Below the pieces are notes generated by a model. The model had not been told where the DNA came from and did no database searches. It saw only the letters and a list, made by a program, of their open reading frames with translations. A program made the position numbers and the translations under genes. 39,975 bases of DNA. It comes from Butyriboletus loyo. Lineage: Eukaryota; Basidiomycota; Agaricomycetes; Boletales; Boletaceae. The DNA is taken from assembly GCA_038093515.1 (NCBI GenBank), contig JBBPSI010000221.1, positions 1 through 39,975 of the forward strand. The letters are read 5' to 3'. Below are positions 1 to 11,600 of this stretch, one piece after another (the stretch's first letter is position 1; every line of letters begins with the position of its first letter).

Positions 1-2122
1 CGGTTAGCCATAAGGATCTCTCGGCAGGAGGTAATCTCATTACTGCCTTGTGAGACTGTGGGATACCATCAACAGTAGCAGCAGCTAGAAGAGATTTAAT
101 CCACTTAGCGCTGTACATCTGTCCTAAGTCATCTTCTTCATTCGTGGGTCTCGGTTGATTAACCAGTTGTGGAGTAGGAATTAACTCCTCCTGAATAGGA
201 TCCAGTCCTCGATGTATCTCTCATTCTATCTCGATCGGAGGTCGATTCCCATAAGCATTATCTGGGACAATCCGTGGAACACGGATGCGAGTAGGACGAG
301 GATTAAAGTCCTGACCTGTCTGCAAGAAATCTGGATTAGTGATCGTTGGGATTGGAGCACCTTGAGACCGTAAATCCTGATCGAACTCATCATATAAGTC
401 ACTTTGGTGACCTCGAGCATGAATATCTCGAGTCGGATGATGTTGATGAGGACGATTGCGAAATTCAGTGATTCGTTCAGGATATACTCTTGTTGGAGGT
501 AAGAAAGTGGAAGGATGAATCCGACCAGGATCTTCAAATGTTTCCAACGGAGGTATCATTTGACGTTTATGTTGGTGTCGATCCATAATAGACGATCTAT
601 GTCCAGTATCTGGTGTTTCTCTTTTAACTCCAGGACGTGGAGGTGAGAATAACGGTGGTTGTTCTTCATGAACAGTATCAGGAGATGGAGGGTCGAGGAT
701 TAAAGGTGATGGTGGATTTTCAGGGATAACCCATGGTGAAGGTGTGACAGATGGTTGAGGAGACGGTTGTTGCATATCGTCAGGATTAATGATGGGGGAA
801 ATTGGTGGTAGGCCTTCGCGTATTATACCGGTTCCATCAAAACGTACTCCTAGTGGAGGTGGCTCGTCAGCTCTTTGTTGATTTGATGGTAGGGCGTCAG
901 ATGTACTATCTTCATCATCTCCATTTTCATCAGCATCTGTGGGAAGAATAGGAGGTGGAATTGCGGCTTGTCTGTCGTTCTGTTCTTTGGAACAATGTGG
1001 GAAGTTTTCTTCGTCAAAAGTTGCAACAGACTCTACTAGAACTCGTCTTCGGGTTGGAGACCAAAAGCGATAGCCTTTGGTGCCAGATTCATATCCAATG
1101 AAGGTGGCTTGTTCCGATTTCGGAGACAATTTGTTTTCCCTGAGTTCCTTCTTTATAAAAACATATGCATGACATCCAAATACCCGGAAATAAGAGATAT
1201 CCAGTTTCTCCCCAGAGAACATCTCGATGGGGGTTTTCCAATTATGACGACGCATCGGTTGGCGATTGTAGATATGAAGTGAGGTTTTGGTTGCGTCCTG
1301 CCAGAAGACTTTAGGTAGACAGGCAGTATGGCGCATTGCTTCTTCTTTTTCCAGGATGGTCCTATCAAATCGCTCTGCACGTCCATTTTGTTGAGGGGTG
1401 AGGTACAGAGAGCTGATGCTCAATGCCCCTGGATGAGAGGAACGTCCAAATGTCATTAGACATGTATTCCCCCCCATGATCCAAATGGACAGCAAGAAGC
1501 GAAGACTGGGTCTGACGTTCAGCCCAGACAACCACTTCCTTAAAAGCATCAGCTGCCTCAGATTTAAGGCGTAAAAACCATACAACTGCAAAAGCAGAGA
1601 AGTCGTCGATAAAGGTTAAGATGTAGCGCTTCTGAGTCCAAGAGTATGTGGGGAATTCGACCAAGTCGGAATGCACTAGCTCAAGGACCCGAGATGCGCG
1701 TTTGGATGAAGGTGCATAGGGACGTTCATGCATCTTGCCTAAGGCACAGCCTCGACAAGGAATGACATCAGAAGGTTCAGGTATTAACGGCATACCCTTA
1801 ACGTTCTTGTAAGCATGGCATAACACGTTCTTGGATGGATGACCAAAATGGTGGTGCCATAACGAAGAAGATCCTACATCCTGCAAGGAGTGGATCCCGA
1901 CATCTGGAGTTAGCATTTTAGCCTGAAACCAGTGGAGGGGATTGTTCGGAAGCAAGGCAGAAGCCTGCACTACCAAACGTCCTTGAGGGTTCCAAATCTT
2001 GGTTTGATTGGTTATTTCGCATCGATAACCTTCCTTGGTTAGAGCAGTGACCAATAAGAGTCTATGGGCTGCTTGAGGCGCATACCAAACTCCTGTAAGC
2101 TCCAAAGGAATGGGCTTATCCT
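1..2122 (-). pseudogene. Copia pol, integrase and linker to RT (broken, partial)
   Basis: This is the downstream half of the Copia polyprotein. From 2117 leftward it encodes the GAG-pre-integrase and zinc-binding region (HHHFGHP followed by CRGCALGK), then the integrase core with first Asp in HSDL and second Asp in LDHGGEY. Near 1395-1402 the frame shifts: reading 'VPHPSTKW' in one frame becomes 'LTPQQNGRAERF' in the next, which fits loss of one base. The catalytic Glu lies in GRAER just after the shift. The second frame continues through a Pro/Asp-rich linker to a TGA at 221-223. Beyond this the same frame stays open to position 1, ending in RLPPAERSLWL, which resembles the start of the Copia RT region. 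The RT core itself is outside the window. Confidence 0.88.
2118..2122. repeat. Target-site duplication ATCCT, left side of Gypsy A
   Basis: ATCCT precedes the LTR start at 2123. The same five bases follow the LTR end, at 16372-16376. Five-base duplications are usual for Ty3/Gypsy integrase. The site is in the Copia protease-integrase coding sequence. Confidence 0.93.
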
Positions 2123-2550
2123 TGTTACGGTAGTGGTATACTTTTTCCATCCACTACCACTTGGACTACTTCATTCGCCTAGCTTACAGCTAGTTCCCTT
2201 TGAACGGTACCAACTGTTCTAGCTTAGTCACCACTTCCCGCGCACGGACGCACTTTCCTTCATACTCCAGAATGTTCTAGAGTATCTCTTCCCCGTTTGT
2301 ACTTTCCCTTCTCGCGGCTCGATTAGGGACATGGTCTGTGCGCAGACCCCAGTAGTATAAAGACCCAGCCTTTATACCATGTACAGTATCTAGTTCTACG
2401 CAGTCACCTGCTAGCAATTAGTTCTCCTCCAGACTCTTAGTGTGCGCACTAAGACATAGTCTGAGACCCAGCCCGAGAATCGTCTCCAGAGTCCTGAGGC
2501 TACTCCAGAGTGCCTCCTCGTTGTTCTAGTTGTTAGCGCCCAGCGTAACA
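2123..2550 (+). repeat. 5' LTR of Gypsy A (428 bp)
   Basis: Starts TGTTACGG and ends GCGTAACA, giving TG...CA ends. It matches 15944-16371 with two differences (C/T near 2481 and T/C near 2521 in this copy's numbering). It contains the core promoter described separately. The terminal AGCGTAACA is also seen, in sense orientation, in the 813-817 bp LTR-2 family further right. Confidence 0.95.
2330..2362 (+). promoter_or_regulatory. LTR core promoter: 15-bp motif, 11-bp gap, TATA box
   Basis: CATGGTCTGTGCGCA occupies 2330-2344, then 11 bp, then TATAAAG at 2356-2362. The first base of the PBS-complementary segment (2388) is about 30 bp past the TATA box, where transcription initiation would be expected. 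The same arrangement is present in the other Gypsy LTRs and, with the same gap, in the Copia LTR (20083-20051). The regulatory role is inferred from position and conservation. Confidence 0.65.
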
Positions 2551-2552
2551 AA

Positions 2553-2562
2553 AGAACTAGAT
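2553..2562 (+). promoter_or_regulatory. Self-priming primer-binding site of Gypsy A
   Basis: Two bases after the LTR the sequence AGAACTAGAT is the exact reverse complement of ATCTAGTTCT at 2388-2397, the predicted 5' end of the transcript about 30 bp downstream of the TATA box. This is the arrangement used by Tf1/sushi-type chromoviruses, in which the RNA 5' end folds back and primes its own minus strand instead of using a tRNA. Element B has the same pairing. Confidence 0.75.
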
Positions 2563-2955
2563 CTTCCTCTCGCTTCTGCTCTTCAGCAGTAAAGCCGCCC
2601 TCCCCTCTCGCCCAACATTTCCATCCAACGTCCAAGACGTGTCGGTCGTTCTTTCCGCATTCCCTCCCCCGAACCGGAACCCATTGTCGTCGACAACCCA
2701 TCACCGCCACACTCTCCCGCCCAGCCAGACCCTCAACCCCAGTTTTCCCCTTTGCCCCAGTCGGACCCCGAACCCTCTTATCAACCCAAGGACCAGGGTC
2801 TAGGGCAGGAAGACGAACCGGCACCCAGCAACGACGGTTATCACAGCGATTGGCTCGACAGAACCCCCCACGTTTCCCCCCACGTTTCCCGCTCCCCCTC
2901 TCCACCATACTATCCACCCGCAGACCCATCTGACGACGAAGACGACAACAATGAT

Positions 2956-3950
2956 ATGTCTGACAAAAAGAATATCGTCCCCAAAGACTTCTCCGGTCTC
3001 AACGAAGACGCCTCGCGATGGCTCCTTGCCATGCGCACCTACTTCGCCGCCAATCAAACGGCATTCCCCGACGACGAATCAAAGATCAATGCCCTCCTCA
3101 TGAAAATGAGCGAAGGGAAAGGCAAAACGTTCTCAGAAGGATGGATGAGTCTCCTTCTAGACGGACACCCCACAGCGCGACAAAGAGAGTTCTCGACAGT
3201 CTGCGAGGACTTCCAAAGGGTCTTCCATCCCTTTGACGTAGGAGAGAGCGCCCGTATCGATCTGGGGAACCTCACCCAGAACAAAGCCAACCGCAAGGAC
3301 GGCTATGACACCTACGTCACGGAGTTCCAACTCCTCGCCGCCAAGTCAGGGATCATCGACGAGAAGGCACTCATCGAATGGTTCATTCGCGGTCTCGACC
3401 CCCGCCTGCCGAATCTGTCCTCTCTTGCGAGAAACCTCCTACCACGCTTGCCGGATGGGCAGAAAAGACATCCGCCTTCCACGCGCAACACAAGCGCATC
3501 GACGACCTCCGCGCAGGGAAACACTACATTCCCACCTTCTCCTCCTCCTCCAAGCCCACGCCCCACCGAAGGGACCCTAACGCCATGGATGTAGATGCAG
3601 TCCGACTTACTCCCATACAACGTGCGGAGTACATGAAGCAGAACAAGTGCTTCATTTGCCACCAAGTCGGCTGCCAATCAACCAACCATCCTCGCCCCCC
3701 TCGCAACGGGCAGAACTCCTGAGGACCGTCCTCCCGTCCCCCTCGCAACCCTCAGCGCACACGCGCCGCCGTCGTCACGCAACCCAAACCTAAGCCCTCC
3801 CCACTCGTCGACTACCTGTCCAAGTTGAAAGGTCGAGGCACCCAGCAAGAAGACGTCTTGAATGTCCTCAAGGCGTGCTTCAACGAAGATGAAGAAAAGC
3901 TGCCCGTCGCAGCAACCAAGGTGGCCGAAGAATGGCCAAAGGATTTTTAG
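2956..3950 (+). pseudogene. gag of Gypsy A (frameshift and stop)
   Basis: Nucleocapsid/capsid precursor aligning throughout with the intact gag of element B. The first in-frame ATG gives MSDKKNIVPKDFSG. The Pro/Asp-rich reading frame upstream (from about 2641) is conserved with B but has no ATG, so the true start is uncertain. One base is missing near 3407 compared with B, moving the rest into another frame, and CGA has become TGA at 3720-3722. The C-terminal CX2CX4CX4H knuckle (CFICHQVGC...NH) is still readable near 3650. The final codons and the TTT-TAG end at 3948-3950 are the same as in B. Confidence 0.88.
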
Positions 3951-6804
3951 AAGAGAGGGAAGTTTTGACGTCTTCTCCTCTCCATACTCTCGCCCCTGTA
4001 GTTTTATCAAACCCCAATGCGCAATCCATTCGAGTTCCAGTGTCTTTATTCGCGCACAAAGGGGGTCAAATCGTCAACACATTCGCCCTGGTGGACAGTG
4101 GCGCAAGCGGATGTTTCATAGATCACGATCTAGTGAAATGAAAGAAACTGCCGATGGAACGGCTACCCAAGCCACTAAGTGCCCAAAACGTGGACGGGTC
4201 AAACAATCAAGGAGGAGTCATTAGACACAAGGTCACCCTCTCCATCAGAGTTGGAGAAACCGAGGAAGAACAGAGCTTTCTTGTCCTCAATATCGGAAGA
4301 GAAAACATGATCCTGGGCCTACCGTGGTTAAGGGAAGCAAACCCGGTAATAGATTGGGCCACTGGCCACATCGATCTCCCAGATCAAATCAAGAAGCCCC
4401 GACACGACTCCCCTCGGGCAATCGCTCAACGGTACCTGGTACGCTACCTTGACTTGGACCCAGACTCCAAGATCGCCAAACTCTGGAAGAAGCGAGTAGA
4501 CGCTTCAGCAAGGGAAGCTTACCCTATTCGAAAAGCAACCATCGCCACTGAAATCGCCGCTCAAGCCGTCAAGGAGAAAGCAGTTCTCCCAACCCCGTTC
4601 AAATCCTTCGCGGACGTTTTTGACAAGAAGAACACTGAGGAGCTACCCCCGTCCAGGTCGTTCGACCACGCCATTGACCTCGATAAAGACTTCGTACCCA
4701 AAGTCGCTAAGGTCTATCCTCTGAACCCGAAAGAGTCGGAGGCATGTAAGGCGTTCGTCGAGGAACACCTCAAGTCGGGAAAGATCACTCCCTCCAAGTC
4801 CCCCCAAGCCGCCCCTTTCTTCTTCGTATCCAAGAAGGATGGCTCGCTACGCCCCTGCCAGGACTACCGGTACCTGAACTCCCACACAGTCAAAAACGCC
4901 TACCCTCTCCCTCTCATCTCTGACCTCATCGATCATCTCAAGGGATCAAAGATTTTCACCAAGATGGACATCCGCTGGGGATACAACAACGTCCTCATCA
5001 AACCGAATGACCGCTGGAAGGCGGCCTTCATCACCCCTCAAGGGCTGTTCGAGCCCACCATGATGTTCTTCGGACTTTGTAATTCCCCAGCCACGTTCCA
5101 GGCTCTGATGGACCACATCTTCGGTGACCTCATGGCAGAAGGTTGGCTAATCATCTACATGGACAATCTCTTGATTCATTCTGCCACTACTGCGGAACAC
5201 GAAGCCCGTACGATCCGAGTCCTGGAGAGGCTCAGAGAACACAAGCTCTTCCTCAAACTCGAGAAGTGCTCGTTTGATGCCGAAGAAGTGGAGTATCTCG
5301 GAATGATGGTTCGAGAAGGACAGGTCAAGATGGACCCCACCAAACTAAAAGCCATTCGCGAATGGAACCCCCCGACCTCAGTGAAGGCTGTCAGGTCCTT
5401 CATAGGGTTTTGCAACTTCTATCGAAGGTTCATACAAGACTTCTCCCATATCACGAAACCCCTTCACGATCTGACCAAAAAGAACTCCCCGTGGGCGTGG
5501 ACCCCAGCTTGTGAACAGGCGTTCCAAGCAATTAAACAGTCGTTCCTTCGCCAACCCGTTCTCTCGATGCCCAACGTCACGAAGCCATTTGCTGTCATGA
5601 CGGATGCCTCCCTCACTGCCACGGGAGCAGTGCTCATGCAAAAGGATGTCAACGGCGACTTACATCCTTGCGCCTACCTGTCAAAGACGCTCTCGCCCAC
5701 GGAGCGCAATTACGACATCTATGATCGCAAGTTGCTCGCGGTCATTCATGCACTGGAAGAATGGCGACACTACCTGAGGGGTACTGGTCACCAAGTAGAG
5801 ATTCTCACCGACCACAAGAATCTCACATACTTTCGCCAACCAAATAAGTTGTCCCACCGGCAAGCACGCTGGCTCATGTTCCTGCAGGATTTCGACCTGC
5901 ATTTCCATCACATTCCAGGTACGCAGATGGGACCCGCCGATGCCCTGTCCCGACGAGACGACGTCGACACCTCTACCGACAACCAAGAGGTCATCCTCCT
6001 CCCTGAAAACCTATTCACCAGAAAGATTGATGTCGCTCTTGCCGAAAAGATTGCTACCTCAACTCCCAGCGATCCGATGATCAAGCAATGCATGCAGGCT
6101 CTCTACGAAGACTCCCCCCTCTTCCCTAAAATGAATGCTGGAGACTGGGACTTCGATGGTAAAGAGCTATATTTTCGCAAGAAACGCTACATCCCGGAGG
6201 CGGCTCGTGTCGACCTCATCCGATCCCTGCATGAGAGTCCAGCTGGCGGTCACGGAGGCATTTTCCGCACCCAGAACCTGGTGCAACGGGATTACTGGTG
6301 GCCGGGTATGGCTAATCTGGTCCGCCGCTTCGTCTCGGGATGCGCTGTATGTCAGGCACATAAGGTTAATACTCACCCCACCATGCCCCCTCTCACTCCT
6401 CTGGCCAGCATGGCCTCTCGTCCTTTTGAGCAGGTCTCAGTCAACCTCATCACTGGCCTCCCTCCCTCTCTGGGTTATGATTCAGTCATGGTCATGGTAG
6501 ACCATGGGCTTACGAAGGGGGTAATTTATTCCCCTTGCAACAAAGATATCGATGCAGCAGGAGTTGCCAAGTTGTTTTTCAAAACCATTTTCCTTCGTTT
6601 TGGCCTGCACTCCTGCTGTATCTCGGACAGAGGTCCCCAATTCGCATCTGCCTTCGCTCGAGAACTCGCAAGGCTCCTAGACTACGACCTTGCTCTCTCC
6701 TCCGCGTACCACCCTCAGACTGACGGAGAAACCGAACGAGTCAACCAAGAACTGGAGACGTATCTCCGGATCTTCTGTGATGGTCACCCAGAATGATGGG
6801 CCAA

Positions 6805-6809
6805 GTTAC
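6805..6809. repeat. Target-site duplication GTTAC, left side of Gypsy B
   Basis: GTTAC at 6805-6809 is repeated at 13927-13931, directly after B's 3' LTR. The site is in the integrase coding sequence of element A. Confidence 0.92.
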
Positions 6810-7235
6810 TGTTACGGTAGTGGTATACTTTTTCCATCCACTACCACTCGGACTACTTCACTCGCCTAGCCTTTTGCTAGTGCCCTTTGAGCGGTATGAG
6901 CCGCTTTAGCTTAGTCATCACTTCCCGCGCACGGACACATTTTCTTTCACACTCTGGAACGTTCTAGAGTGTTTCTTCCACATTTGTACTTTTGCTCTCG
7001 CAACTCGATTAGGGAGCATGGTCTGTGCGCAGATCTCTGTAGTATAAAGACTCTGTCTTTACGCCCTGTACTTTATCTAGTTCTATGCAGAAACCTGCTA
7101 GCAATTAGTTTCACTCCAGACTCTTAGTGTGCGCACTAAGACATAGTCTGAGACCCAGCTCAGAAAGCTTCACGAGTCTCGAGGCCACTCCAGAGTGCCT
7201 CCTCGCTGTTCTAGTTGTTAGCGCCCAGCGTAACA
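6810..7235 (+). repeat. 5' LTR of Gypsy B (426 bp)
   Basis: TGTTACGG...GCGTAACA. Compared with the 3' LTR (13500-13926) I count six substitutions and one single-base indel. Four of the substitutions are at CpG (for example ACACAT against ACGCAT). It carries CATGGTCTGTGCGCA and a TATAAAG box with the same layout as in A. Confidence 0.94.
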
Positions 7236-7237
7236 AA

Positions 7238-7247
7238 AGAACTAGAT
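7238..7247 (+). promoter_or_regulatory. Self-priming primer-binding site of Gypsy B
   Basis: AGAACTAGAT two bases after the LTR, complementary to ATCTAGTTCT in the LTR about 30 bp past its TATA box. Same structure and position as in element A, which supports it being functional rather than chance. Confidence 0.75.
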
Positions 7248-7638
7248 CTTCACCTCGCTTCTGCTCTTCAGCAGTAAAGCCGCCCTCCCATCGCCCAACA
7301 TTTCCATCCAATGTCCCAGACGCGTCGGTCATTCTTTCCGCGTTCCCTCTCCCGAACCGGAACCCATCATCATCGATAACCCATCGCCGCCACACTCTCC
7401 CACCCCGCCAGACCCTCAACCCCAGTTTTCCCCTTTGCCCCAGTCGGACCCCGAACCCTCTTATCAACCCGAGGACCAGGGTCTAGGGCAGGAAAACGAA
7501 CCGGAACCCAGCGACAACGGATATCACAGCAACTGGCTCGACAGAACCCCCCACGTCTCTCCCCACGTTTCCCGCTCCCCCTCTCCACCGTATTATCCAC
7601 CTGCAGATCCCTCTGACCATGAAGATGACGACAACAAT

Positions 7639-8634
7639 ATGTCTGATAAAAAGAATATTGTCCCAAAAGACTTCTCAGGTCTCAACGAAGACGCCTCGCG
7701 ATGGCTTCTCGCCATGCGCACCTACTTCACCGCCAACCAGACAGCATTCCCCGACAATGAGTCAAAGATCAACGCCCTCCTCATGAAGATGAGCGAAGGA
7801 AAGGGCAAGACATTCTCTGAAGGATGGATGAGCCTTCTTCTGGACGGTCACCCTACAGCACGACAAAGGGAATTCTCCACCGTCTGCGAAGACTTTCACC
7901 GAGTCTTCCACCCCTTCGACGTAGGAGAAAGTGCTCGTATCGACCTGGGGAACCTAACCCAGAACAAGGCCAACCGCAAGGACGGCTACGACACATACGT
8001 CACAGAATTCCAGCTCCTCGCTGCCAAGTCCGGAATCATCGACGAAAAAGCACTCATCGAATGGTTCATTCGCGGTCTCGACCCCCGCCTCGCCGAGTCT
8101 GTCCTCTCTTGCGAGAAACCTCCTACCACGCTTGCCGGATGGGCTGAGAAAACATCCGCCTTCCATGCGCAACACAAGCGCATCGACGACCTCCGCGCCG
8201 GGAAACGCTACATCCCCACGTTCTCCTCTTCCACCAAACCCTCGACCAGCAGAAGGGACCCCAACGCCATGGACGTTGACGCTGTCCGACTTACTCCCGT
8301 GCAACGCGCGGAGTACATGAAACAGAACAAGTGTTTCATATGCCACCAAGTCGGATGCCGCTCTACCAACCATCCCCGTTCCCCACGCAACGGACAGAAC
8401 CCCCGAGGACCACCGTCTCGCCCCCCTCGCAACCCTCAGCGCACACGCGCCGCCGTCGTCACGCAACCAGAGCCCAAGCCCTCCCCACTCGTCGACTACC
8501 TGTCCGAGTTGAAAGGTCGAGGCACCCAACAGGAAGATGTCTTGAACGTCCTCAAGGCATGCTTCAATGAAGATGAAGAAAAGCTGCCCGTCGCAGCAAC
8601 CAAGGTGGCCAAAGAATGGCCAAAGGATTTTTAG
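7639..8634 (+). CDS. gag: Gag of Gypsy B
   Basis: Capsid/nucleocapsid precursor, 331 aa from the first in-frame ATG (MSDKKNIVPKDFSG). The conserved open frame extends upstream to about 7246 without an ATG. It encodes a Pro/Ser/Asp-rich stretch that is protein-conserved with element A, so initiation may be at a non-AUG codon or follow an unseen splice. The middle is a retrotransposon Gag domain (NLTQNKANRKDGYDTYVTEF...WFIRGLDP). Near the C-terminus is one knuckle with CX2CX4CX4H spacing (CFICHQVGC then NH), a permuted form of the usual CCHC. The stop TAG directly follows TTT. Pol begins 19 bp upstream of the gag end in the -1 frame. Forms the particle that packages element RNA in the cytoplasm. 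Confidence 0.88.
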   Translation: MSDKKNIVPKDFSGLNEDASRWLLAMRTYFTANQTAFPDNESKINALLMKMSEGKGKTFSEGWMSLLLDGHPTARQREFSTVCEDFHRVFHPFDVGESARIDLGNLTQNKANRKDGYDTYVTEFQLLAAKSGIIDEKALIEWFIRGLDPRLAESVLSCEKPPTTLAGWAEKTSAFHAQHKRIDDLRAGKRYIPTFSSSTKPSTSRRDPNAMDVDAVRLTPVQRAEYMKQNKCFICHQVGCRSTNHPRSPRNGQNPRGPPSRPPRNPQRTRAAVVTQPEPKPSPLVDYLSELKGRGTQQEDVLNVLKACFNEDEEKLPVAATKVAKEWPKDF

Positions 8635-11600
8635 AAAGGAGGGAAGTTTCGACGTCTTCGCCTCCTCATGTAATCGCCCCTGTAGTTTTATCAAACCCAA
8701 ATGCGCAATCTATTCGAGTCCCAGTGTCATTATTTGCGCATGAAGGGGGACAAATCGTCGACACATTCGCCCTGGTGGACAGCGGCGCAAGCGGATGTTT
8801 CATAGATCGCGATCTAGTGAAACGAAAGAAACTGCCGATGGAACGGCTACCCAAGCCACTTAGTGCCCAAAACGTGGACGGGTCAAACAACCAAGGAGGA
8901 GTCATCCGACACAAAGTCACCCTCTCCATCAGAGTTGGAGAAACCGAGGAGGAACGGAGTTTCCTAGTCCTCAACATAGGAAAAGAAAACATGATCCTGG
9001 GACTACCGTGGTTACGAGAAGCCAACCCGGTAATAGATTGGGCCACTGGCCATATCGATCTCCCAGATCAAATCAAGAAGCCCCGACACGACTCCCCTCG
9101 GGCAATCGCTCAACGGTACCTGGTACGGTACCTGGACTTGGACCCAGACTCCAAGATAGCCAAGCTCTGGAAGAAGCGAGTAGACGCTTCAGCAAGGGAC
9201 GCCTACCCTGTTAGAAAGGCAACCATCGCGACTGAGATCGCCGCCCAAGCAGTCAAGGAGAAAGCGGTTCTCCCCACCCCGTTCAAGTCCTTTGCGGACG
9301 TTTTTGACAAGAAGAACACCGAGGAACTACCCCCGTCCAGATCTTTCGACCACGCCATTGACCTCGACAAAGACTTCGTACCCAAAGTCGCTAAGGTCTA
9401 TCCTCTGAACCCGAAAGAATCAGAGGCATGTAAGGCGTTCGTCGAAGAACACCTCAAGTCGGGAAAGATCACTCCCTCCAAGTCCCCTCAAGCAGCCCCT
9501 TTCTTCTTCGTATCCAAGAAGGATGGCTCGCTACGCCCCTGCCAGGACTATCGGTACCTGAACTCCCATACGGTCAAAAACGCCTACCCTCTCCCCCTCA
9601 TCTCCGACCTCGTCGACCGTCTCAAAGGGTCAAAAATCTTCACCAAGATGGACATCCGCTGGGGATACAACAACGTCCTCATCAAGCCGAACGACCGCTG
9701 GAAGGCGGCCTTCATCACTCCTCAAGGGCTGTTCGAGCCCACCGTGATGTTCTTCGGCCTTTGTAACTCCCCAGCCACGTTCCAGGCTCTGATGGACCAC
9801 ATCTTTGGTGACCTCATGGCAGAGGGTTGGCTGATCATCTACATGGACGACCTCTTGATTCATTCTGCCACCCCTGCGGAACACGAGGCCCGTACGATCC
9901 GCGTCCTGGAGAGACTCAGAGAGCACAAGCTGTTTCTCAAACTGGAAAAGTGTTCGTTCGACGCCGAGGAAGTCGAATACCTCGGAATGATGGTCTGAGA
10001 AGGACAGGTCAAGATGGACCCTACCAAGTTAAAAGCCATTCGCGAATGGAACCCCCCGACCTCGGTGAAGGCAGTCAGGTCCTTCATCGGGTTTTGCAAT
10101 TTCTATCGCAGGTTCATACAGGACTTCTCTCATATCGCGAAGCCGCTGCACGACCTGACTAAGAAGAACTCCCCATGGGCATGGACCCCGGCTTGCGAAC
10201 AGGCGTTCCAAGCAATAAAACAGTCGTTCTTGAGGCAGCCTGTCCTCTCCATGCCCGATGTCACGAAGCCGTTTGCTGTCATGACGGACGCCTCCCTCAC
10301 TGCTACCGGAGCAGTGCTCATGCAAAAGGATGTCAATGGCGACTTGCATCCTTGTGCTTACCTGTCAAAGACGCTCTCGCCCGCAGAGCGCAACTACGAT
10401 ATCTATGATCGCGAGCTGCTCGCGGTCATTCACGCATTAGAAGAATGGCGACACTACCTGCGAGGTACTGGTCACCAGGTCGAGATTCTCACCGACCATA
10501 AGAATCTCACGTACTTTCGCCAACCCAACAAGTTGTCTCGCCGACAAGCACGTTGGCTCATGTTCCTGCAGGACTTCGACCTGCACTTCCATCACATCCC
10601 GGGCACTCAGATGGGCCCTGCCGATGCCTTGTCCCGCCGCGACGACGTTGACACTTCCACCGACAACCAGGAAGTCACCCTCCTCCCAGAAAATCTCTTC
10701 GCTCGCAAGATCGACGTCGCCCTCGCCGAAAAGATTGCCGCCTCCACCCCCAGCGACCCTATGATTAAGCGATGCATGCAGGCTCTTTACGAAGACTCCC
10801 CACTCTTCCCCAAAATGAACGCTGGGGACTGGGACTTCGACGGCAAAGAGTTATATTTCCGCAAAAAGCGCTACATCCCCGAGGCGGCACGGGTCGACCT
10901 CATCCGATCCCTGCACGAAAGCCCCGCTGGCGGTCACGGTGGTATATTCCGCACCCAGAACATGGTGCAACGCGATTATTGGTGGCCAGGCATGGCTAAT
11001 CTGGTCCGCCGCTTCGTTTCGGGCTGCGCCGTATGTCAGGCGCATAAAGTTAATACACACCCCACCGTTCCCCCTCTCACCCCTCTGGCCAGCGTGGCCT
11101 CTCGTCCGTTTGAACAAGTGTCGGTTGACCTCATCACCGGTCTTCCTCCCTCCTTGGGATATGATTCTGTCATGGTCGTGGTAGACCATGGGCTTACGAA
11201 GGGGGTAATTTATTCCCCTTGCAATAAAGACATCGATGCGGCTGGAGTCGCCAAACTATTTTTCAAAACCGTTTTCCTCCGATTCGGCCTACACTCCTGC
11301 TGCATCTCGGATAGAGGCCCTCAATTCGCATCCGCCTTCGCCAGAGAACTCGCAAGGCTCCTGGACTATGACCTCACCCTCTCCTCCGCCTATCACCCCC
11401 AGACTGACGGAGAAACCGAACGAGTCAACCAGGAATTAGAGACCTACCTACGGATCTTCTGTGATGGCCACCCGGAACATTGGGCCGAACTCCTTCCCAT
11501 GGCCGAATTCTCTCACAATTCCATGACCCACTCGTCGACCAATGTAACGCCCTTCTCCCTGATGGTCGGCTATGAGCCGAGATTGTATCCTCCAATCGGA

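Noticed and set aside
2411..2929. 172-codon minus-strand frame across the Gypsy A LTR end and gag leader
   Set aside because: Low-complexity Arg/Gly/Trp-rich product antisense to a conserved Pro-rich coding region. A shorter antisense frame at the same place in B is not conserved in length.
7246..7638. Extending Gag upstream of the first ATG
   Set aside because: The frame is open and protein-conserved with A back to about 7322, but lacks an ATG, and further upstream the A and B frames differ by a two-base indel. A start there would be a guess, so the first in-frame ATG was used.
7954..8700. 248-codon minus-strand frame
   Set aside because: Antisense shadow of the intact gag, which has conserved protein sequence in element A. 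The shadow is broken in A.
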